Below, in pieces: positions 1 through 7,182 of a stretch of DNA of 9,431 nt. This DNA comes from an uncultured Coleofasciculus sp. (GTDB lineage Bacteria; Cyanobacteriota; Cyanobacteriia; Cyanobacteriales; Coleofasciculaceae), in the NCBI GenBank assembly GCA_902805485.1, contig CADCTM010000607.1, forward strand, positions 1 to 9,431, read 5' to 3'. Under the pieces are notes generated by a model. The model saw nothing but the letters and a program-made list of their open reading frames with translations. It ran no database searches and had not been told where the DNA came from. Position numbers and translations under genes: made by a program. Every line of letters starts with the position of its first letter. Position 1 is the first letter of the stretch.

Positions 1-100
1 GGAAGTGATGCACGAGCGCAATGCTCACAACTTCCCTCTTGATTTGGCTGCGGGTGAGGCGACTCCGGTTGCTCTTACTGCTCCTGTTATCAATGGCTAG
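1..100 (+). CDS. psbA: Photosystem II D1 protein, C-terminal fragment (5' end outside window)
   Basis: This is the last 32 codons of psbA, with the first full codon at base 2 and TAG at 98-100. D1 is a reaction-centre subunit of photosystem II in the thylakoid membrane. The reading HERNAHNFPLDLA matches the invariant lumenal tail of D1. By family numbering it holds His332, Glu333, His337, Asp342 and Ala344, which bind the Mn4CaO5 water-oxidising cluster. The 16 residues after Ala344 (AGEATPVALTAPVING) are the usual cyanobacterial C-terminal extension, which CtpA removes so that the Ala344 carboxylate can bind the metal cluster. All cluster ligands in this part are intact, so the copy looks functional as far as it can be seen. 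Which psbA paralogue it is cannot be told from this end. An intrinsic terminator follows 17 bases after the stop. Confidence 0.97.
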   Translation, partial: EVMHERNAHNFPLDLAAGEATPVALTAPVING

Positions 101-116
101 GTTTTAGCTCACAATT

Positions 117-150
117 AAAAAAAGGCGTCTCCGCGAGGGGGCGCTTTTTT
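117..150 (+). terminator. Intrinsic terminator of psbA
   Basis: A hairpin is followed by a six-T run at 145-150. The stem pairs 124-132 with 137-144, with one bulged G at 125 and two G-U pairs, and closes on a GCGA loop (133-136), which is a GNRA tetraloop. The A-run at 117-123 can pair with the T-run. It lies just behind the psbA stop on the same strand, as expected for a strongly expressed gene. The matching A-run might also give some termination from the opposite side, but the G-U pairs favour the + strand transcript. Confidence 0.88.
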
Positions 151-309
151 GTGGGGATTTATCTTAATAATCAGCTCTGCCCCAGCTTGCCTTTCTAAAG
201 GAGGAGCAATAAAAGTATTTAGGCAGGCATTTTTAAAATCGGCATAATATTAACTCAAACTATTAAAAAATAAACTTTAGCTTCTAACAGAAATTAGTTG
301 TTTTAAAGG

Positions 310-3300
310 TTAGCTATTAGCTAAGGTAAACCAAAAGGTTGTTCCTTCTCCCAAGCAACTTTTGACGCCAATTTCACCGCCATGAGCGGTAATAATTTGA
401 CGGCAGAGATATAGTCCCAAACCTAATCCAGTGTAAGGACGATGCCCCTGAGTTCGTTTTGGCTCTTGACCTCTAAAATAAAGTTGGAAAAGGCGATGCT
501 CCGTGGAAGCGGCTTCACTATTACACATTTCTTGGCTCATCCCAACACCGTTATCAGTAACAGTACAAGAAATTGTGCCATCTATAATCTGAGCATTTAG
601 GGTAATCTCGATTCCTGGTGGATTATGGTTAAAAGCATTACTAATCAGGTTTTCAAACACTCGTCTAAGTTGCGTTGAATCGGCACTAATTACTGGCAAG
701 TTCGCTGGAACGCGATTAATTATTGTCGCTTGATTTTTGACAACTAATGGTTCAAAGTCTTCAACTAAAAATTGCACAAGTTCAGTCAGTTGTACAGGTT
801 CTCGCTGAAGTAAAATCCCTCCTACTTCGCTGGCATGGACTTCTAAAAGTGAGTTAATCAAGCGCAATTGGCGATCGCTACTTTGCATCATTCGCTCTAG
901 AATTGAGCGAGAAACCGGGATTGCTGTTTGTTCTTGATTACTGCTCACCGCTTGTTGCGGATTAAGTAAGTTTTTTAGCACCATTAACCAACCCAAAACA
1001 GGCGTCCGTAAGTCGTGGGAAACAGCGTGTAAAAAGATGTCCTTGAGTCGGTTTAATTCTTGAAGTTCAGTGTATTTTTGCGCCAGTTGTTGAGTACGTT
1101 CTTCGACCTGACGTTCTAAGTTAGCATTGAGGTCTTGTACCTGTTTGTAGAGTTGAGCTTGCTGAAGTGCGATCGCCACTTGCGTTGCCAACGCGATCAC
1201 TAAATCAACTTCAAACGGTTGCCATTGACGAATGTTATCGCATTGGTGAACAACCAAATTACCAAATAACTGCTCGTTGAGCATAATCGGCACAGCCATG
1301 CAAGCTTTGACATTATATTGAGCAAAATACTGCGTCCGCAGGGGAGAAATTTCGGCAGTAGCTGTATCATCGATTACCTGAACATTACCCGTTTGAAAAA
1401 GCGCTCTCAGTTCATTAATAAAAGTCGAGTTGCATTGTAATAATCCTAAAACTGAGCCACAATTAGGAGCAGCAGATTCAGCAGCAACATTACTTTGCAA
1501 CTGTTGATCAAGGCAAGTAATAAAAACGCGATCGCACTCCAAAAATTGCCGAACTTCCGCAACAGTTGTCTGAAGAATTTGTTCAAGATCAAGAGAACGT
1601 CGAATCCTCAGAGCAATCTGTGCTAAAAGGCGGTCTCGTTCAGCATTGAGCAAGCGATCTTCCTCGGCACGCTTACGCTCAGTAAGATCGCGCACAATTG
1701 CCAAAACCTCATCCTCTCCGCAAACCACAAGCCGTGCCTCCCAGTAACGTAGGTTCCCCTGAATAGGCAGCTCGTAGTCCAAAGTTTGTGTCACACCCGT
1801 CGCTAAAGCCTGATCCATATGCTGCAAAAATAATTGAGTGATCGCTTCTGGAAGCACATCTTGAAGCTTTTTCCCTAGCAGTTCACTCGCCGGTGCCAGC
1901 AAATCACTCAGCGTTTCCGCATGGCAGTCCAAATAAGTTCCATCTCGACTAAAGCGAAAAATTAAATCCGGAATTGCATGGAGAAACGCACGATTTCTCG
2001 CCTCACTTTGACGCAAAGCATCTTCCGCCTGCTTGCGAGCCGTAATATCACGCATCCCCACTACCCGCGCTTTTTGTCCTTTATAAGTAATGCTTTTCCC
2101 AGAAACCTCCCCGATAAACGTCGTACCATCTTTCTTTAACCCAACCGCTTCAAAGGGCTGGTCCGACGGCATTTGTACCCTCATTTGAATCAAATCTCGC
2201 GAACAAGGTGCTGCCAAATCCAACACCGAACGCTCTATAAATTCTGCTTTTGAATAGCCATACAGCGCCTCAGCCCCATAATTAACATCCAAAATTTTGC
2301 CGTGATCGTGGATTAAAACCGCCTCAAACGTTGCCTCAAAAAAACTTTGTAAACGCCCTTCGCTTGCCCTTAAATCAAATTCAGCCTGCTTGCGCTCTGT
2401 AATATCTACCAGCAACCCATCCCAGAGCAAATCGCCGGAAAGTTGTTGCTCTAGGCGGGAAACCCCCTGAACCCACTTCAGTTTGCCAGAAGGCGTCACA
2501 ACCCGACCAACCCATTCCCAAGCCGCTCCTGTCGCAGCAGAAACGGCAACCGAATCTTCAAAAGCCTCGCGGTCATCCGGATGCGTCAAGTTGGCAAGTA
2601 CTTGAAAATTGGCTTGAATTTCTTTAGGTTCTAATCCATACAATTCTCGACACCCGGAACTGGCATAAAGCAGCGAACGAGAGCCATCTGGACGCTGAAG
2701 GAACTGGAAAATCATCCCTGGCACCTTAGCCGCAATTTGTTCAAGTCGCAACTGACTTTGTTTGAGGGCGTCTTCTGTCTGTCTGTGCGCGATGCAAGCG
2801 CCAATGGTTGCTGCCATAGTGAGCAAAATTGCTGACTCATCTTTTGACCAATAACGCTCACAATGACAGTCATCAAAGCCTAGTAAACCCCATAACTTGC
2901 CGTTAATTAAAATTGGCACAACTAAGATCGATACAATCCCTTGGGGTTCCAACAGTTCTCGTTCAACGGTTGATAATTCTCGCACAATGCCACTACACGA
3001 CTGCCCCGCCTGAAGTGCGTCATGCAAACTACTCATGCTTGTAGCGGTGTAGGGGAGGTTCTGCAATAGGGGATTGTCAATTTCCGCTGTAACGGTGTCC
3101 CTCGCCCATTCAAAGTGTTGACTCAGCGCAGGTTCAGCGGTTTCTGGATGAGGATGAATCTCAAAGATGTATACTCGATCCACGCCTGTTACTTGTCCCA
3201 GGGTGGCTAATGTTTGGTTGATTGCTGTTGCATAATCATTCGTCGTCAGCAGTTGATTGGTTGCTTGTGTTACCCCTTGCAAGAGATGGGGACAGGAAGG

Positions 3301-3366
3301 AACGGCAACACCCGCTGTCTGCCAGATTTTTGAGGGTTCGACTTTGTTAGGCTCGGTTGTTGTCAT
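310..3366 (-). CDS. Sensor histidine kinase, GAF-PAS-PAS-PAS-GAF-HisKA-HATPase
   Basis: A 1018-residue soluble sensor kinase of a two-component system; it should autophosphorylate on His and pass the phosphate to an unlinked response regulator. Approximate domains: GAF 1 at 40-195 (with the FDDC...ERYW signature), PAS 1 at 210-325, PAS 2 at 335-448, PAS 3 at 455-568 (each ending in a DIT/DLTER-K-AE-type linker), GAF 2 at 580-740, coiled coil at 742-775, HisKA with phospho-acceptor His784 in the H-box AVSHDLRTP, then HATPase with N-box around Asn910, G1 at DNGVG (938-942) and G2 at GLGLG (980-984). No membrane segment or receiver domain is visible. GAF 2 resembles cyanobacteriochrome GAFs (VKA.MAVPI, VVHQC, RQWQ, ATQVAIALQQAQLY) but has Leu676-Arg677 where the bilin-binding Cys-His would be, so it probably does not bind bilin covalently. 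The ATG start gives a normal N-terminus but has no clear Shine-Dalgarno. It is divergent from the SDR gene. The signal sensed is unknown. Confidence 0.95.
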   Translation of the reverse strand: MTTTEPNKVEPSKIWQTAGVAVPSCPHLLQGVTQATNQLLTTNDYATAINQTLATLGQVTGVDRVYIFEIHPHPETAEPALSQHFEWARDTVTAEIDNPLLQNLPYTATSMSSLHDALQAGQSCSGIVRELSTVERELLEPQGIVSILVVPILINGKLWGLLGFDDCHCERYWSKDESAILLTMAATIGACIAHRQTEDALKQSQLRLEQIAAKVPGMIFQFLQRPDGSRSLLYASSGCRELYGLEPKEIQANFQVLANLTHPDDREAFEDSVAVSAATGAAWEWVGRVVTPSGKLKWVQGVSRLEQQLSGDLLWDGLLVDITERKQAEFDLRASEGRLQSFFEATFEAVLIHDHGKILDVNYGAEALYGYSKAEFIERSVLDLAAPCSRDLIQMRVQMPSDQPFEAVGLKKDGTTFIGEVSGKSITYKGQKARVVGMRDITARKQAEDALRQSEARNRAFLHAIPDLIFRFSRDGTYLDCHAETLSDLLAPASELLGKKLQDVLPEAITQLFLQHMDQALATGVTQTLDYELPIQGNLRYWEARLVVCGEDEVLAIVRDLTERKRAEEDRLLNAERDRLLAQIALRIRRSLDLEQILQTTVAEVRQFLECDRVFITCLDQQLQSNVAAESAAPNCGSVLGLLQCNSTFINELRALFQTGNVQVIDDTATAEISPLRTQYFAQYNVKACMAVPIMLNEQLFGNLVVHQCDNIRQWQPFEVDLVIALATQVAIALQQAQLYKQVQDLNANLERQVEERTQQLAQKYTELQELNRLKDIFLHAVSHDLRTPVLGWLMVLKNLLNPQQAVSSNQEQTAIPVSRSILERMMQSSDRQLRLINSLLEVHASEVGGILLQREPVQLTELVQFLVEDFEPLVVKNQATIINRVPANLPVISADSTQLRRVFENLISNAFNHNPPGIEITLNAQIIDGTISCTVTDNGVGMSQEMCNSEAASTEHRLFQLYFRGQEPKRTQGHRPYTGLGLGLYLCRQIITAHGGEIGVKSCLGEGTTFWFTLANS

Positions 3367-3516
3367 TTTCAGGATTTAATAATTAAAGATAGGTTGCTCC
3401 TCACCCCCCGTCGCAACTCTTATAAGAAATCGCAAAATATAACGCAAGTGAGACGGTTTCTCTCAGCCTAATCGAACACACTTAAAAGGAAGTTTATAGT
3501 TTTATAAATTAAGCTC
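3367..3516. promoter_or_regulatory. Divergent intergenic region, kinase / SDR
   Basis: This 150-bp spacer separates the starts of two divergent genes, so it should hold both promoters. It is AT-rich near both ATGs. I see no convincing -35/-10 pair on either strand. A short inverted repeat, TGAGA/TCTCA with a 7-base loop, lies at 3449-3465. An AAAAGGA stretch at 3484-3490 resembles a Shine-Dalgarno, but it is 26 bases from the SDR start, too far for normal use. Confidence 0.45.
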
Positions 3517-4323
3517 ATGGCTCCTACCGTATTAATCACTGGTGCTTCCCAAGGCATCGGCAAAGCCACAGCGCTTTTATTTGCCCAGAACGGTTATGAT
3601 GTTGTCCTGGCTGCACGCGATCGCGATCGCTTAAATCGTGTGGCTCAAGAAATAGTTACTCTCGGTCGTGAAGCGCTCACGGTTCCCACAGATATCATCG
3701 ATCCACAACAGGTAAACACCTTAGCCGAGAAAGCGATCGCGGCATACGGTAACATTGATGTCTTGGTGAACAACGCCGGAATTTGTAGCACAGGCCCGAT
3801 TGAAAATACATCTTTGGAAGATTGGCACAAAATAATTAATGTCAATTTGTGGGGCTACATTTACACCACTTATGCCTTACTTCCCCAGTTTCTGGCATCC
3901 AGAGCTGGAACAATTGTCAATGTTGGGTCATTTGGCGGCAAAGTTCCCTTACCTTACATGACTGCCTACTGTACGAGTAAGTATGCAGTTACGGGTTTTA
4001 CAGAAACCTTGCGTTTGGAGCTTGAACCCAAAGGCATCCAAGTTTGTGGTGTACATCCTAGCGTAACCAATAGTGATTTTCTAGAGCGGTCAATCTTTCG
4101 CGGTCAGGACGAACAAGAGGCAAACCAACGCCTGCAACAGATGCAAGAGATGCTAAAAAGTCCTTTGGCGAGTCAACCCGAAGATGTTGCTAAGGCGATT
4201 TTGAATGTAGTGAAGCATCCCCAAGCTGAAGTCATCGTTGGCATAGGCGCGGTTGCGACAGCAACGCATCGGTTAGCACCGGGTTTGATGAACTTGATTC
4301 TCCAGCAGACAGTGAAGGCGTAA
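3517..4323 (+). CDS. Short-chain dehydrogenase/reductase (classical SDR)
   Basis: A 268-residue cytosolic NAD(P)-dependent oxidoreductase with a Rossmann fold. The cofactor motif TGASQGIG is at residues 8-15, NNAG at 85-88, the active-site Asn is probably Asn110, and the catalytic Ser138, Tyr151 and Lys155 (YxxxK) are all present, so the enzyme should be active. Arg34 and Arg36 after the second strand (LAARDRDR) favour NADP(H), which is an inference. The length is typical of classical SDRs. The substrate cannot be named: the C-terminal 70 residues, which set specificity, match no pathway I can recognise. The start is fixed by the cofactor motif only 7 residues in; there is no well-placed Shine-Dalgarno. 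The gene stands alone, divergent from the histidine kinase and convergent with the 198-residue protein gene. It contains three HIP1 sites. Confidence 0.93.
   Translation: MAPTVLITGASQGIGKATALLFAQNGYDVVLAARDRDRLNRVAQEIVTLGREALTVPTDIIDPQQVNTLAEKAIAAYGNIDVLVNNAGICSTGPIENTSLEDWHKIINVNLWGYIYTTYALLPQFLASRAGTIVNVGSFGGKVPLPYMTAYCTSKYAVTGFTETLRLELEPKGIQVCGVHPSVTNSDFLERSIFRGQDEQEANQRLQQMQEMLKSPLASQPEDVAKAILNVVKHPQAEVIVGIGAVATATHRLAPGLMNLILQQTVKA
3617..3630. repeat. HIP1 octamers (two overlapping copies); nine in the window
   Basis: GCGATCGC occurs here twice with a 2-base overlap. The other copies are at 871-878, 1169-1176, 1528-1535, 3733-3740, 4678-4685, 7292-7299 and 7898-7905. An 8-mer is expected about 0.14 times in a random sequence of this length, so nine is a strong excess. 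HIP1 is a hallmark of many cyanobacterial genomes. All copies here are inside coding regions. None lies in the CHAT-FHA gene or after base 7905. Confidence 0.95.
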
Positions 4324-4332
4324 TTTTGGAAG

Positions 4333-4373
4333 GGGGTGAATCACTTCAACTCACCCCAGATTCCTCACAGGAA
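4333..4373. terminator. Stem-loops between convergent genes, possible terminator
   Basis: Between the convergent SDR and 198-residue protein genes, GGGGTGA (4333-4339) pairs perfectly with TCACCCC (4351-4357) around an 11-base loop. A second small hairpin, TTCCT/AGGAA with a 3-base loop, follows at 4361-4373. Neither has a T-run, so this is not a textbook intrinsic terminator; the position just behind the SDR stop suggests a 3'-end structure that could serve both strands. Confidence 0.45.
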
Positions 4374-4406
4374 AGGTTACGGTTACGATTTTTGGTCAGG
4401 GGGATG

Positions 4407-5003
4407 TTACAACGAGTCCAGGTTGTCGGAGGTGTCTTTCAATTGAGCCAGTGCTGAGTGAGCAACCGCCAAACTCAAACGCACTTGTTCCATCTGAGAT
4501 AATTCTGTCCACTCAGCAGAACGGCTAGGAGCGGCAGTCCCGCGCATCGCGTAAGCTAAAGGACGAGCTAAAACCAACAAATCTTCGTCTGTCCAACTGG
4601 GTAACAAGGGTTTGACACAAAGTACCAATTGGTCAGCCAAAGACAGGTTAATTGAGACAACGGTACGCGCTTGATTTGCGATCGCCTCTAGCCACCTCTG
4701 AGGGACAAAACTCGCAAACCGCTGCGCTAAAGACTGATTCAAAGTGTCGTTTGATTCACTTAGAGATGCCCAACACTGGTGGAGTTTGTCAAATAGCCCT
4801 TGCGAGCAGCTCTCGATTTGGGCTTCATCTTGGCAATCTGAAAGCGAAAACTCTCTCTCCAGGTCGGCAAAATACACCTCAGCTTCAGGCTCTGCTGGAT
4901 TCCAAGGATAATAGTCATCCCCTAACTGCAACAGTACTTCCAGTAATTCCCCTTGTGTGCCGCTCAAAGCATCCTCACAATTTTCGTAATATTTACTTGA
5001 CAT
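4407..5003 (-). CDS. Unrecognised 198-residue protein downstream of the CHAT-FHA gene
   Basis: I do not recognise this family. The start used is the ATG at 5001-5003 (MSSKYYENCEDA), because AGGAGAG at 5009-5015 sits 5 bases upstream; the longer in-frame reading from 5078 has no such site and a poor N-terminus. The protein is soluble with no signal peptide or membrane helix. Residues 1-70 are strongly acidic and aromatic (GDDYYPWNPAEPEAEVYFADLE at 28-49 in outline); residues 71-198 look mostly helical, with amphipathic stretches near 95-125 and 165-190 and a WTDEDLLVLARPLAYAMRG segment near 137-155. Cysteines at 9, 57, 66, 77 and 129 form no CxxC pair. It lies 148 bp behind the CHAT-FHA gene on the same strand and may be co-transcribed, which would suggest a partner, regulator or substrate of that protease. 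That link is inferred from position only. Confidence 0.82.
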   Translation of the reverse strand: MSSKYYENCEDALSGTQGELLEVLLQLGDDYYPWNPAEPEAEVYFADLEREFSLSDCQDEAQIESCSQGLFDKLHQCWASLSESNDTLNQSLAQRFASFVPQRWLEAIANQARTVVSINLSLADQLVLCVKPLLPSWTDEDLLVLARPLAYAMRGTAAPSRSAEWTELSQMEQVRLSLAVAHSALAQLKDTSDNLDSL

Positions 5004-5008
5004 AATGG

Positions 5009-5015
5009 CTCTCCT
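5009..5015 (-). promoter_or_regulatory. Shine-Dalgarno that sets the start of the 198-residue protein
   Basis: Read on the minus strand this is AGGAGAG, 5 bases before the ATG at 5003. It is the only good ribosome-binding site in the area and argues against the longer start at 5078. Confidence 0.8.
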
Positions 5016-5151
5016 GTGATCGGGAATAGATGAAACCTGGCATGGATAGCTACATGAGCAATGTAGGAAGTTCCGCAATCAGCTCGTAAAAGATACAGTC
5101 GGGTTAGCTAGCGGCAGTTTGCAACGTTTTTGCCAGGGAAAGAGCAACGAT

Positions 5152-6792
5152 TTAGCTCACTGGTTCTGAAGCCTCAATAATAAACTCCAGGGTTTGCCCG
5201 TGGCTACTTCCAAACTTTATTTGAATTCCCGATTGCAATTGCACCTCCTTATGGTGGACTTTTTGCCAACCTTCAGCTCCTAAAATCCAAGTACCATTAC
5301 GAGAGAAATCGCGCAAGAAGAAACTGGGAATGATCTCTTGGCTAGAAAAATCATCGCGGCAAATAATTTCTGCGTGTTGTTGACTAACGGAGAGTTCATG
5401 AATTACCAAATCATTCTCTGGGCGGCGTCCAACTCGCATTAAACCGCCTCGAATTGGCCAAACTTGGCTTAAATCTAGAGAACGCAAAGCAATAAGGGGA
5501 GCGCGAATTTTCGGATCATTAATGATATATGTGTCACTGGGAAGTTCTGTAATGCCATCTTCAATCGGTTTAATCAACTCACCTTCAAACTGAGGATGCA
5601 TATAAAGCACCGGCAAAGTCCAAGCGGGTTGGTTGAACCTGTATAGCGTCAACAGTTGCTGCCTTGCCAGTGCCACCGCCTGATCGATTGGCATCCGCAC
5701 AGCAAGCGCTTGGGCAAGGCTTTGAATAAAACTCAACGCTTCGCGATCAGCAATCGAGTCGCGCATCCCTAAAACCGCCGGCACACCGTGATGGATCAGC
5801 ACCTCTGCTAAACTGCTGCGGGGAACTGTTTGAGAACCCACTTGGTCAGGTTGTGCCCCCCAACAAGCATTAAATACCGCTAAAGTTACCTGAGTGCGAA
5901 CCAAAACTTGGGCAAGTTCAGTGCCGTTGATGTTGTCATCAGGGCGTAAAAACAACAAGCCGCCGTCGGGTGCCGGTTCACCATGACCTGCATAAAATAG
6001 GACATTATAAGCCCCAGTTTCCAAAGCGGTGATTAGTTCTGCCCGGGTTGGCTGTAGTAGTGTCTCAACGTTGCAGGCAACAGGGGCGACAAATTTTTCG
6101 TTAGCGGCGTTGAGTCGTCCGCAAGCTTTCAGAACATTTGCCAAAGCGGCGGCTTCTTCTTCTAGCTGTAACCCCACTGTTGAACGGGTTGGTCTTTGGA
6201 CATCTTGTCCGAGTACCAGCAAAATATTTAAACTCGTACTCGTGCGAGTGAAGGGTTTGAGCGCGTCAACATCACTTGTAGTGCGACTAAATAGCAGTTG
6301 CTGTCCCAGGGAAATTGCCTGTTTTCCTGCTGTTGGTTGCATTGTTTCCCAAGGCAGGGGGATAAAATCTGGGTCACGAATTTCTAATCGTAGGCGCAGC
6401 GGTTTATTTTGTCCGCTAGCAATGCCTCGGCTTTCTGCAAGAACATTTTGAATTGGTCCATCAAACAGCCATGCCCACAAGTCTATCCCTAATTGCTGCA
6501 TCAGGCGGGCGCTATAACTCGTTGTCTGACCGTTGGCACTGATGTCATTATCTAAGGACAAATTCCGTGCCGACTGAGTGGCATGATGAATCAGAGGGAC
6601 ATGAGGTAACCCCCGTAAGGAAAACATCTCTTGCCACGCTAGCCAGGTCTGAGTCAGACTTTCCGACCAGGTACAGTCATGATGAACATAACCCCCAGGA
6701 TAGGGAGCCTTGAGTACCCAGATGGCAAAGTTATCTACCCCAGCGGCTGACAAACGGGCAATCGCCAAACTGAGGCAAGGATTTTCAGACAT
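5152..6792 (-). CDS. CHAT-domain (caspase-like) protein with C-terminal FHA domain
   Basis: A 546-residue soluble protein. Residues 1-180 form an N-terminal region of the kind that precedes CHAT domains (IPLPWETM at 144-151). The CHAT peptidase domain spans about 185-400, with the predicted catalytic dyad His270 in FYAGHGE and Cys310 in FNACWGA, so it should be an active clan CD cysteine protease. The FHA domain covers about 430-540 and keeps the phosphothreonine-binding residues Gly455-Arg456, Ser470-x-x-His473 and Asn499-Gly500-Thr501. CHAT proteases include separase-like enzymes and cyanobacterial HetF; FHA domains bind Ser/Thr-phosphorylated proteins. The combination suggests a protease recruited or switched by phosphorylation, an inference. 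No TPR, effector pore or kinase domain is fused to it. The ATG at 6792 has no clear Shine-Dalgarno, but the N-terminus is plausible. A same-strand gene for an unrecognised protein follows after 148 bp. No HIP1 site lies in the gene. Confidence 0.93.
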   Translation of the reverse strand: MSENPCLSLAIARLSAAGVDNFAIWVLKAPYPGGYVHHDCTWSESLTQTWLAWQEMFSLRGLPHVPLIHHATQSARNLSLDNDISANGQTTSYSARLMQQLGIDLWAWLFDGPIQNVLAESRGIASGQNKPLRLRLEIRDPDFIPLPWETMQPTAGKQAISLGQQLLFSRTTSDVDALKPFTRTSTSLNILLVLGQDVQRPTRSTVGLQLEEEAAALANVLKACGRLNAANEKFVAPVACNVETLLQPTRAELITALETGAYNVLFYAGHGEPAPDGGLLFLRPDDNINGTELAQVLVRTQVTLAVFNACWGAQPDQVGSQTVPRSSLAEVLIHHGVPAVLGMRDSIADREALSFIQSLAQALAVRMPIDQAVALARQQLLTLYRFNQPAWTLPVLYMHPQFEGELIKPIEDGITELPSDTYIINDPKIRAPLIALRSLDLSQVWPIRGGLMRVGRRPENDLVIHELSVSQQHAEIICRDDFSSQEIIPSFFLRDFSRNGTWILGAEGWQKVHHKEVQLQSGIQIKFGSSHGQTLEFIIEASEPVS

Positions 6793-6911
6793 TAAAAGTC
6801 CACAACAAAAGCGACGATATCTGTTTTTTTATCAGTCTACCGAGTCCTGGGCTTTCTTTACCGAATTGTGAAGGGTTCTTCGGGTAATCCAACAATAACT
6901 TCTCTGAGGCG

Positions 6912-6926
6912 AGTCTTGACAAGACT
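6912..6926. promoter_or_regulatory. Perfect dyad AGTCTTG-A-CAAGACT, possible operator
   Basis: Two 7-base arms are exact inverted copies around a single central base. The one-base centre rules out an RNA hairpin of normal loop size and fits a site for a dimeric DNA-binding protein better. It overlaps TTGACA on the + strand and TTGTCA on the - strand, both -35-like, in the divergent spacer between the CHAT-FHA gene and dapF. Confidence 0.4.
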
Positions 6927-7167
6927 TGAACGAGGGGCACTCTTCAGCTTAACCGTCGCCAAACGACTGCAAAAATTGTTTTTCGCGAGAAGGGTTTGAG
7001 GATTTTACCCGAAATTACGGATCGTGAAATCGAGATGGTCGGCAAAAGAAACTTCAGTTTGGACTAGGTAGGCGTTGCTTGACTCAACCTTTAAGAGTAA
7101 AAATCTCTAAAGAATTCTTTTCTATCCCCGTCGGGTTAGCAAAGGAGTAGGTCAAAATTAAATACTT

Positions 7168-7174
7168 AAGGAGG
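7168..7174 (+). promoter_or_regulatory. Strong Shine-Dalgarno of dapF
   Basis: AAGGAGG stands 8 bases before the ATG at 7183. It is the strongest ribosome-binding site in the window and fixes the dapF start. Confidence 0.9.
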
Positions 7175-7182
7175 AAGTAGTC

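Larger units (their letters stand above)
6793..7182. promoter_or_regulatory. 390-bp divergent spacer between CHAT-FHA gene and dapF
   Basis: No ORF of note is present. The region holds a 15-bp dyad (6912-6926), a 12-bp perfect palindrome AAAGAATTCTTT (7109-7120), and a distant inverted pair CGGGTAA (6881-6887) / TTACCCG (7005-7011). A weak minus-strand promoter for the CHAT-FHA gene can be proposed: -35 TTGTCA (6917-6922) and -10 TATTGT (6892-6897) with a 19-base spacer. TTGACT at 7079-7084 could be a -35 for dapF, but no good -10 stands at the right distance. Confidence 0.4.

Noticed and set aside
197..204. AAAGGAGG resembling a strong Shine-Dalgarno between psbA and the kinase
   Set aside because: No ATG or GTG follows at a usable distance and no open frame begins there, so it is a chance match or a remnant.
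3645..3845. - strand open frame of 66 codons
   Set aside because: It lies wholly inside the SDR gene on the opposite strand and has no supporting signals.
4652..5005. + strand open frame of 117 codons
   Set aside because: It is antisense to the 198-residue protein gene, has no ribosome-binding site, and its translation is unlike a folded protein.
5004..5078. Upstream extension of the 198-residue protein to an ATG at 5078
   Set aside because: The extra 25 residues (MRNFLHCSCSYPC...) look non-coding and the strong Shine-Dalgarno lies directly before the ATG at 5003.
6029..6451. + strand open frame of 140 codons
   Set aside because: It is antisense to the CHAT domain, Ser/Arg-rich and low in order; a shadow of the real gene.
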